From contig DAHUZS010000059.1 in the NCBI GenBank assembly GCA_027315045.1, positions 1 through 40,937 on the forward strand: a stretch of DNA of 40,937 nt, read 5' to 3'. Origin of the DNA: Acidimicrobiaceae bacterium. Its GTDB lineage: Bacteria > Actinomycetota > Acidimicrobiia > Acidimicrobiales > RAAP-2. The position numbers were made by a program, and so were the translations under genes. Shown here piece by piece: positions 35,422 to 40,937 of the stretch. Under the pieces are notes generated by a model. The model was not told the origin of the DNA and did not search any database. It saw nothing but the letters and a program-made list of their open reading frames with translations. Position 1 is the first letter of the stretch. Every line of letters begins with the position of its first letter.

Positions 35422-35538
35422 CAGAGCCTCCCTTCTCTTTCGTCGGGTCTGTGGGGTACGGCGGGCCGGCCGCCCAAGCGGGGTGGGAGCCCGGGAACAA
35501 CAAGCCTGTCGTCGTTGTTGGAAATGTCGGTGGCGATG

Positions 35539-35568
35539 TTGCCGCGATGGACGGCCGACCGCTACAAT
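35539..35568 (+). promoter_or_regulatory. rho: Vegetative promoter for rho
   Basis: TTGCCG (35539-35544), an 18-nt spacer, then TACAAT (35563-35568) form a good sigma-70-type promoter pointing at rho. This is the only promoter in the window with a convincing -35. Transcription would begin near 35575, leaving a leader of about 170 nt. Confidence 0.6.
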
Positions 35569-35744
35569 TGATCCCATACCACCTGCGCGGAGCGCTTCAT
35601 CGGGTCCCGTTCGCGGTCCCGGTAGCCTCCGAAGCCAGTGGGATGGGGGCTGTATCCCCGTGCCGTGGGAGCCCAGATTTCCCACCCCTGTTTCCCGCAG
35701 TGGGTCGAACCAGGACCCCTGCGGCGTCAACCATGAGGAGGCCG
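35569..35744 (+). other. Structured leader of rho
   Basis: The leader has no convincing short gene. It contains hairpins such as GTGGGA/TCCCAC (35665-35685) and a GGGG-CTGTAT-CCCC type stem near 35645-35659, followed by a CCC-rich stretch before the ribosome-binding site. Rho is autoregulated by attenuation in its leader in several bacteria, so this is a candidate attenuator; no known riboswitch consensus was recognised. The rest of the 35422-35744 gap holds only the divergent start regions of the synthetase gene and rho. Confidence 0.35.
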
Positions 35745-37412
35745 ATGACTGCCGAACAGCAGCTCGAACGGTCCGTGCTCGAGTCGAAGGAGCGTGACGA
35801 GCTCCACGCCATCGCCCAGGCGATGGACCTGAAGACGACCACCCGGTCGAAGAAGGCCGACCTGATCGACAAGATCCTGTCGGCGACCGGTGTCTCGAAC
35901 GGGAGCGGCAACGGCGAGCACCCGGAGCAAGAACACACCGCCAAGACGAAGACCAAGGCCGGCCCGAGCGCGAACGGCTCTTCGGCCTCGTCGATGGCGG
36001 AGATCGAGGCCGAGCTCGACGCCGGCACGATCGGGGCCAACGGTTCTGCACCGGCCGAGGGGTCGGAGGTCGCGACCGGCGAAGGATCCGAGCGCGCCGC
36101 CGCCACCACTCGGACCGACCAACCCCAGCGATCCGGCACCAGGCCCCAGGGGACCCACCAGCAGGGGGTAGAGCCGGGGAACCGCCGCAGCAACCGGCGT
36201 CGCCGCGGCCGCGAGCGGGGTGGCGATCGTGAGTTCCAGGGCGGCCCGGGCCAGGACGGTCCCTACACCGGCGAGCTGGTGGAGGTCCGTGGTCTGCTCG
36301 ACCTTCGGGACGAGGGCTACGGCTTCTTGCGTTGCGAGGGCTACCTTCCCTCTCCCAAGGACGTCTACGTCTCGATCAGCCAGGCCAGACGCTTCGCGCT
36401 GCGCAAGGGCGACTACCTCGAGGGCGCCTGCCGGCCTGCCTCCAACAACGAGCGCTTCCCCGCGTTGCTCCGTATCGACACCGTGTCCGGCCTCGATCCC
36501 GAGGAGGCCCGGAACCGTCCCCGCTTCGAGGACCTGACCCCGCTGTTCCCCGACGAGAAGCTGATCCTTGAGCAAGAGGGGGAGAAGGACAACCTGACCG
36601 CCCGGATCGTCGACCTGCTCGCGCCGATCGGCAAGGGCCAACGGGGGCTCATCGTCTCGCCGCCTAAGGCTGGCAAGACGACCGTGATGAAGCAGATTGC
36701 CCACTCGCTCGAGGCGAACAACCCGGAGGTCCACTTGATGGTGCTCTTGGTCGACGAGCGACCCGAAGAAGTCACCGACATGCGGCGCTCGGTCCGCGGC
36801 GAGGTGATCGCCTCGACCTTCGACCGTCCTGCCGACGAGCACACCACGGTCGCCGAGTTGGCCATCGACCGGGCCAAGCGGCTGGTCGAGTTGGGCAAGG
36901 ACGTCGTGATCATTCTCGACGGGATCACGCGGCTGGCCCGCGCCTACAACCTGGCCCAGCCGGCCACCGGCCGGATCATGTCCGGCGGCGTCGACTCGGG
37001 GGCGCTGTACCCACCGAAGAAGTTCTTCGGTGCCGCCCGCAACATCGAAGAGGGCGGTTCTTTGACCATCCTGGCCACCGCCCTGGTCGAGACCGGGTCG
37101 AAGATGGACGAGGTCATCTTCGAAGAGTTCAAGGGCACCGGGAACATGGAGCTGCGCCTGGACCGGCGGTTGGCCGAGCGGCGTCTCTACCCGTCGATCG
37201 AGGTGAACGCCAGCTCGACCCGCCACGAGGAGCTCCTCTTCGAGCGGGGTGAGCTCCAGCAGGTCTGGAAGCTCCGCCGGGTGCTCAATGCCCTCGCGGC
37301 CGAGGGCAACGCCGCACCCGGTCTGGAGCTGCTCATGGACAAGGTCAGGACGACCAAGTCCAACCGTGAGTTCCTGGCCGAGATCGCGAAGGGCCCGACA
37401 CCCAACGGTTGA
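35745..37412 (+). CDS. rho: Transcription termination factor Rho
   Basis: A 555-residue hexameric RNA helicase. Residues 6-46 are the Rho N-terminal SAP-like domain ([20 protein letters not shown]). Residues 50-175 form the low-complexity, Arg-rich insertion common in actinobacterial Rho ([16 protein letters not shown]). The RNA-binding cold-shock-like domain is at 178-245 ([20 protein letters not shown]). Walker A is PKAGKTT (307-313), Walker B ILDGITRL (390-397), and [20 protein letters not shown] holds the Q-loop. The ATG at 35745 has AGGAGG just 3 nt upstream; an ATG at 35733 is an alternative. rpmE follows after 72 nt, the conserved actinobacterial order. Confidence 0.95.
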   Translation: MTAEQQLERSVLESKERDELHAIAQAMDLKTTTRSKKADLIDKILSATGVSNGSGNGEHPEQEHTAKTKTKAGPSANGSSASSMAEIEAELDAGTIGANGSAPAEGSEVATGEGSERAAATTRTDQPQRSGTRPQGTHQQGVEPGNRRSNRRRRGRERGGDREFQGGPGQDGPYTGELVEVRGLLDLRDEGYGFLRCEGYLPSPKDVYVSISQARRFALRKGDYLEGACRPASNNERFPALLRIDTVSGLDPEEARNRPRFEDLTPLFPDEKLILEQEGEKDNLTARIVDLLAPIGKGQRGLIVSPPKAGKTTVMKQIAHSLEANNPEVHLMVLLVDERPEEVTDMRRSVRGEVIASTFDRPADEHTTVAELAIDRAKRLVELGKDVVIILDGITRLARAYNLAQPATGRIMSGGVDSGALYPPKKFFGAARNIEEGGSLTILATALVETGSKMDEVIFEEFKGTGNMELRLDRRLAERRLYPSIEVNASSTRHEELLFERGELQQVWKLRRVLNALAAEGNAAPGLELLMDKVRTTKSNREFLAEIAKGPTPNG

Positions 37413-37484
37413 GGAATATCCGCTGACCCGGCGGCCTTGAATGACCGGCCGACCGAACCTTTGATCAGAACGAGGAAGTGAACG

Positions 37485-37718
37485 ATGAAGGCCGACATCC
37501 ACCCCAAGTACGGAGAAGCGACGGTCCGTTGCTCGTGCGGGAACACCTTTGTCACCCGCTCGACCAAAGCGGACCTCCACGTCGAGCTCTGCAGCGAGTG
37601 CCACCCGTTCTTCACCGGCAAGCAGAAGCTGGTGGACTCCGGAGGCCGCGTCGAGCGGTTCCAGCGGCGCTACGGCCAGCGTAAGTCGACCAAGGCACGC
37701 CAGACCAAGACCTCCTAG
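37485..37718 (+). CDS. rpmE: 50S ribosomal protein L31, zinc-binding type
   Basis: 77 residues beginning [20 protein letters not shown]. Cysteines in RCSCG and LCSEC form the zinc-binding C+ version of bacterial L31, which can be replaced by a cysteine-free paralogue under zinc shortage in many actinobacteria. [20 protein letters not shown] is the conserved core. The ATG has a GAGGAAG ribosome-binding site. The gap from rho contains a weak CGGCC/GGCCG hairpin (37432-37451). It sits in the conserved rho-rpmE-prfA order. Confidence 0.96.
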   Translation: MKADIHPKYGEATVRCSCGNTFVTRSTKADLHVELCSECHPFFTGKQKLVDSGGRVERFQRRYGQRKSTKARQTKTS

Positions 37719-37754
37719 CGCCGAGGTCCGGCCGGGTCCGCCGGGCGGGGCCCG

Positions 37755-37760
37755 TATTCT
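37755..37760 (+). promoter_or_regulatory. -10 box for prfA (leaderless)
   Basis: TATTCT ends exactly 6 nt before the GTG start of prfA at 37767. It lies in the 48-nt gap after rpmE. The GAGGCG before the GTG is too close to act as a normal ribosome-binding site, so leaderless translation is the simplest reading. Confidence 0.4.
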
Positions 37761-37766
37761 GAGGCG

Positions 37767-38855
37767 GTGCCCGAGCCACTGGACGCTCGCATGGCCCGTC
37801 TTGAGGCCGAGTACGTGTCGGTGATCGACGAGCTGGCGGATCCCGCCACTTCGAGCGACCCGGCACGCCTCCGGGACCTCTCCCGCCGACGCAAGGACCT
37901 GGGGGAGCCGGTGTCGATCTGGCGCGAGCTCCAGTCCGCACGCCAGGACGTGACCGTCGCCGAAGAGATGGCCGGAGAGGCGGCCGGGGAGGAGCGGGAG
38001 CTGGCACGGGACGAGCTCGAGCACTCCGAGCGGGTCGTGGCCGAACTCGAGACGAGGCTTCGCGGCCTGCTCCTGCCAAAGGACCCCAACGACGGCCGGA
38101 ATGTCATTGTCGAGATCCGGGGGGCCGAGGGAGGTGAGGAAGCCAACCTGTTCGCCCGCGACCTGTTTTCCATGTACACGCGCTTCGCCGACCGACACCA
38201 CTTTGGCCTCGAGGTGCTGTCGGAGAGCACGACCGGTCGGGACGGGCTGAACGAGGTGGTCTTCGTGGTGAAGGGGCGGGACGCGTGGCGGTACCTCGAG
38301 CACGAGGCGGGCCCGCACCGGGTGCAGCGGGTCCCGGTCACCGAGTCCAAGGGCCGAGTGCACACCTCCGCCGCCACGGTGTCGGTGCTACCCGAGGCCG
38401 ACGAGGTCGACGTGGTCATCGACCCGGCCGACCTCAAGATCGACGTCTACCGGTCGACCGGTCCGGGTGGCCAGTCTGTGAACACCACCGACTCTGCGGT
38501 GCGGATCACCCACCTGCCGAGCGGGATCGTCGTGGCCATGCAGGACGAGAAGAGCCAGACCCAGAACAAGGCGAAGGCGCTCACCGTGCTGCGGTCCCGT
38601 CTGCTCAAGGCCGAACAGGACCGCCAGGCCTCCGCGATCGCGGCCGCGCGGCGCTCCCAGGTCGGGGGCGGGGGACGCTCCGAGAAGATCCGGACCTACA
38701 ACTACAAGGAGAACCGGGTCACCGACCACCGCATCGGGCTCACCCTCTACAAGCTGGACCAGGTCCTCGCGGGCGACCTCGACGAGTTCGCCGATGCCCT
38801 GATGGCCGACAAGCGGGCCAGGCAGCTCGACGAAGAGGACGGCGAATGGGCATGA
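37767..38855 (+). CDS. prfA: Peptide chain release factor 1
   Basis: A 362-residue factor that releases nascent peptides at UAG and UAA. The codon-recognition tripeptide is PVT (190-192) in VQRVPVTESKGRVHTSAA, a PxT variant of the usual PAT. The catalytic GGQ is at 234-236 (GPGGQSVNTTDSAVR). The N-terminal coiled-coil region spans about 1-100, and the C-terminus GRSEKIRTYNYKENRVTDHR is canonical. The GTG at 37767 is 6 nt after TATTCT. prmC, whose product methylates the GGQ glutamine, overlaps its end. An intact RF1 and the use of TAG at the ends of several genes here argue against TAG reassignment. Confidence 0.96.
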   Translation: MPEPLDARMARLEAEYVSVIDELADPATSSDPARLRDLSRRRKDLGEPVSIWRELQSARQDVTVAEEMAGEAAGEERELARDELEHSERVVAELETRLRGLLLPKDPNDGRNVIVEIRGAEGGEEANLFARDLFSMYTRFADRHHFGLEVLSESTTGRDGLNEVVFVVKGRDAWRYLEHEAGPHRVQRVPVTESKGRVHTSAATVSVLPEADEVDVVIDPADLKIDVYRSTGPGGQSVNTTDSAVRITHLPSGIVVAMQDEKSQTQNKAKALTVLRSRLLKAEQDRQASAIAAARRSQVGGGGRSEKIRTYNYKENRVTDHRIGLTLYKLDQVLAGDLDEFADALMADKRARQLDEEDGEWA

Positions 38856-39730
38856 GGGTGGCGGGGAACGATTCCGGGCGACCCGGGAGCTTCGAGCGCT
38901 CCCTCCTCGCCGATCTCGGCCGGCGCGAGGCGGCCTGGGTCCTCGAGGACGTGGGCGTCCGCCCGGGCCGGCCGGCCACCGCCGACCAGGTCCAAGCGGC
39001 GGCCGAGCTGGCCCGGCGCCGGGTTGCCGGCGAGCCGCTGCAGTACGTCCTTGGGCACTGGCCGTTCCGCGACCTCGACCTGCTGGTCGACCGTCGGGCT
39101 CTCATCCCCCGACCCGAGACCGAGTGGGTCACCGACGTCGCGCTGGCCGAGCTCGACCGGTTGGTGGGTGATGGTCGACCGGCCAGCGTGGTCGACCTCG
39201 GGACCGGTACCGGGGCGATCGCCCTCTCCGTGGCCACCGAGCGCAGCGGCTTCGGCGTCGAGGTGACCGGCACGGATGTCGATCCTGACGCCCTCGACCT
39301 CGCCCGCTACAACCAGGAACGGCTGGGCGCCGGCCACGACGGTGCCCGGTCCGTGCGTTGGCGGCAGGGGTCGTGGTGGGAGGCGCTGGACCCGACCGAA
39401 CGCCGCACGATCACGCTCGCGGTAGCGAACCCCCCGTACGTGTCGGCGATGGAGTGGGAGGTCCTCGACCCGGTGGTGCGGGACCACGAGCCCCGACGGG
39501 CCCTGGTGGCCGAGACCGGAACCGACGGCACTCCGGCGTTCGCCGCCGTCGAGACGATCCTCACCGGCGCGCCGGAGTGGCTCTCGAGGCCGGGGGCGGC
39601 GGTCGTCGAGATCAGCCCGGCCCAGGCCACTTCGGCGCTGTGGGCGGCCGAGCGTCTCGGTGCCTCGGGCGCGCGTGTCCTCTCCGACCTGGCCGGCAGA
39701 CCCCGGGCTCTCGTCGCCCGTTGGGGGTGA
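38846..39730 (+). CDS. prmC: Release factor glutamine methyltransferase
   Basis: A 294-residue SAM-dependent enzyme that N5-methylates the GGQ glutamine of release factors. The N-terminal helical domain includes RRRVAGEPLQYVLGHWPF and LIPRPETE (the conserved RPET, 89-92). Motif I is VVDLGTGTGAIALSVA and the catalytic NPPY is at 195-198. The ATG at 38846 has a GAGGA ribosome-binding site 7 nt upstream and overlaps prfA by 10 nt; an ATG at 38852 overlaps the prfA stop as ATGA and is also possible. Position directly after its substrate gene is typical. sua5 follows with a 4-nt overlap. Confidence 0.94.
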   Translation: MGMRVAGNDSGRPGSFERSLLADLGRREAAWVLEDVGVRPGRPATADQVQAAAELARRRVAGEPLQYVLGHWPFRDLDLLVDRRALIPRPETEWVTDVALAELDRLVGDGRPASVVDLGTGTGAIALSVATERSGFGVEVTGTDVDPDALDLARYNQERLGAGHDGARSVRWRQGSWWEALDPTERRTITLAVANPPYVSAMEWEVLDPVVRDHEPRRALVAETGTDGTPAFAAVETILTGAPEWLSRPGAAVVEISPAQATSALWAAERLGASGARVLSDLAGRPRALVARWG

Positions 39731-40347
39731 GCCGCCGACAGCTCCCGGCGCTCGTGTCGGCCGATGAACTCTCCGCGGTACTCGAGCGGCTGACCGAGGG
39801 CGCAGTGGTGGCGGTGCCGACCGACACCGTCTTCGGCCTGGCCGCCCTTCTCACCCCCCGGTCGGTTGCCCGAGTCTTCGCCGCCAAGGGCCGTCCCGCC
39901 GATCTCGCCCTGCCGGTGTTGATCGGAGGGCGGGGACAGGTCGGTGGGATCGCCTCGTCGGTCCCAAGCGCGGCCGCCGCCCTCGCCGGTCGTTTCTGGC
40001 CCGGCCCACTCACGCTCGTGGTGCCGGCCCGTCGCCGCATCGGCGCCCTGGTTGGGGGCGCGGGCAGATCGGTTGGCATCCGATGGCCCGATCACCCCCT
40101 CATCGAAGAGCTCTGTCTCTCGCTCGGCCCGCTCGCGGTCACCAGCGCCAACCGGCACGGCGAGCCTCCCTGTACGTCGGCCGACGAGGTGCGCGCCCGC
40201 TTCGTCGCCCACGAGGTGGCCGCGGTCGTCGAGGGCCGGGCGGCCGGGGTGCCCTCGACCGTCGTCGACTGCACCGGCCGACGGCCCAGCTGTCTGCGGG
40301 AGGGCGCCATCGGCTGGGCCGAGATCGAGGCCACTCTGTCCGAGTAG
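39727..40347 (+). CDS. L-threonylcarbamoyladenylate synthase (Sua5/YciO/YrdC family)
   Basis: 206 residues, a YrdC-domain protein that makes threonylcarbamoyl-AMP for the t6A modification of ANN-decoding tRNAs. GAVVAVPTDTVFGLAA is the N-terminal signature, AAKGRPADLALPVLI corresponds to the KxR nucleotide-binding motif, RFWPGPLTLVVP and VTSANRHGEPP are the other conserved blocks. There is no C-terminal Sua5 domain, so it is the short YrdC form. The GTG at 39727 overlaps the prmC stop as GTGA. The order prmC-sua5 matches the actinobacterial consensus, where undecaprenyl-phosphate GlcNAc transferase and ATP synthase genes usually follow; here a VOC gene follows. Confidence 0.93.
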   Translation: MSRRQLPALVSADELSAVLERLTEGAVVAVPTDTVFGLAALLTPRSVARVFAAKGRPADLALPVLIGGRGQVGGIASSVPSAAAALAGRFWPGPLTLVVPARRRIGALVGGAGRSVGIRWPDHPLIEELCLSLGPLAVTSANRHGEPPCTSADEVRARFVAHEVAAVVEGRAAGVPSTVVDCTGRRPSCLREGAIGWAEIEATLSE

Positions 40348-40375
40348 CACCCGGTGGATGGGCGAGATTGCCGGC

Positions 40376-40801
40376 GTGCAGCAGCGGGTCAGTCTGATCA
40401 CCCTGGGCGTGTACGACCTGGGCCCGCCGCTTCTACCCGGCGCTCGGCTGGTTGCTGGTCACCGGTGACGAGGTGGGTTCTTCCAGGTCGACTGCTTGGT
40501 CATGGCGTTGTGGGACCGCGCCCGGCTGGCCGAGGACTCGGCTGTGTCCGACCCGGGTGGCTGGGGCGGCGTGACCCTGGCCTTCGGCGCCCGGTCACGA
40601 GCCGAGGTCGACTCGGTGCTGGCCGAGGCCCGGTCGGCCGGCGCTCGCATCGGTCGCGAGGCGGGCAGAACCTTCTGGGGCGGGTTCTCGGGGATCTTCA
40701 TCGACCCCGAAGGCCATCCCTGGGAGGTGGCCCACACCCCCGACTGGGTGCTCGACGAGCGGGGCGCCGTCCATCTTGAGCCCCCCGGCCCGGGCACCTA
40801 G
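40376..40801 (+). pseudogene. VOC/glyoxalase-family protein disrupted by two frameshifts
   Basis: The start VQQRVSLITLGVYDL and the end GGFFQVDCLVMALWDRARLAED to HPWEVAHTPDWVLDERGAVHL lie in one frame and match the two halves of a single VOC-fold protein of about 140 residues. The connecting segment RRFYPALGWLLVTGDEVG is readable only in another frame. The shifts fall near 40421-40426 (CTGGGCCCGCCG) and 40474-40478 (GTGGGTTC). In the original frame a TGA appears at 40466-40468. An ATG at 40496 could express the C-terminal half alone (101 residues). Both shifts lie in short G/C runs, so base-calling error is a real alternative to gene decay. The function of the family is metal-dependent chemistry on small molecules; the substrate is unknown. 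Confidence 0.7.
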
Positions 40802-40848
40802 GAGACTGCTGAAGTAGGGGTCGTCTGGGAGAGGACCCACGTCGAGGC

Positions 40849-40863
40849 GACCAGGACCTGGTC
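40849..40863. repeat. 15-bp palindrome in the terminal intergenic stretch
   Basis: GACCAGG-A-CCTGGTC is a perfect 7-bp inverted repeat around one base. It lies in the 136 nt between the VOC gene and the window end, where no gene is recognisable. It could be an operator of a gene beyond the edge. Confidence 0.3.
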
Positions 40864-40937
40864 CGCACGATGTGCCTGCTCGGAGTGACCGGATGGGCCG
40901 GTGGTTTGACCTCAGGCGTGGAGGCGTCGGTCTGGCG

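Noticed and set aside
33433-36051. Very long (872-codon) reading of the acetoacetyl-CoA synthetase frame
   Set aside because: The extra N-terminal 210 codons are Arg/Ser/Pro-rich, run through the rho promoter and leader, and are unnecessary: the GTG at 35421 has a strong ribosome-binding site and gives the family length.
35727-38363. An 878-codon open frame on the minus strand
   Set aside because: It lies antisense to rho, rpmE and prfA, whose proteins are unmistakable. Long antisense frames arise from the third-position GC bias of this genome, and the translation shows no family resemblance.

Overview
The window is high-GC chromosomal DNA from an actinobacterium, most likely a deep or environmental lineage such as Acidimicrobiia (that rank is inference). 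Three things support this. The left edge carries the DUF3090 / MSMEG_4193-type phosphatase pair that is characteristic of Actinobacteria. The right half follows the actinobacterial gene order argS-lysA-hom-thrC-(thrB)-rho-rpmE-prfA-prmC-sua5. Many genes have a TANNNT -10 box exactly 6 nt before the start codon, as expected for leaderless actinobacterial transcripts. No rRNA, CRISPR array, transposase or phage gene was recognised; one tRNA-Arg(CCG) is present.

Layout. 1-4.1 kb: DUF3090 protein (cut by the edge), histidine phosphatase, family 5 uracil-DNA glycosylase, a possible small membrane protein, an FrhB/FdhB-like iron-sulfur flavoprotein and a stand-alone 5'-3' exonuclease. 4.2-12.0 kb: a tightly packed minus-strand operon of an ethylbenzene/steroid-C25-dehydrogenase-like molybdenum enzyme, SCP-x-type thiolase, acyl-CoA ligase, nitroreductase and acyl-CoA dehydrogenase. 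12.0-17.5 kb: a structured regulatory region and a Bcp-type peroxiredoxin, an Fpg/Nei glycosylase, a DHA2 drug exporter, a DEAD-box helicase and a PIG-L deacetylase. 17.5-27.1 kb: aconitase (frameshifted), argS, an alpha/beta hydrolase, tRNA-Arg, lysA, hom and thrC. 27.1-35.4 kb: a block lying where thrB would be expected, holding a CHASE-GGDEF-EAL protein broken by an in-frame TAG, a Tat-exported sugar-type ABC transporter without its ATPase, a TetR-like protein lacking its DNA-binding domain, and acetoacetyl-CoA synthetase. 35.4-40.9 kb: rho, rpmE, prfA, prmC, sua5 and a damaged VOC-family gene.

The most interesting system is the 4.2-12.0 kb operon. Its first gene looks like the catalytic subunit of oxygen-independent hydrocarbon/sterol hydroxylases, but it has no Tat signal and no beta or gamma subunit genes beside it, and it is co-transcribed with CoA-thioester chemistry (activation, oxidation, thiolysis). 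A cytoplasmic Mo-dependent route for a hydrophobic or side-chain substrate is a reasonable inference; the substrate is unknown.

Other points of note: a 10-bp hairpin that buries the Shine-Dalgarno of the peroxiredoxin gene, a perfect 22-bp palindrome upstream of it, paired divergent -10 boxes that overlap each other, and four damaged or truncated genes (aconitase, GGDEF-EAL, TetR, VOC). The indels in two of them lie in short G/C runs, so assembly error must be excluded before calling them pseudogenes.
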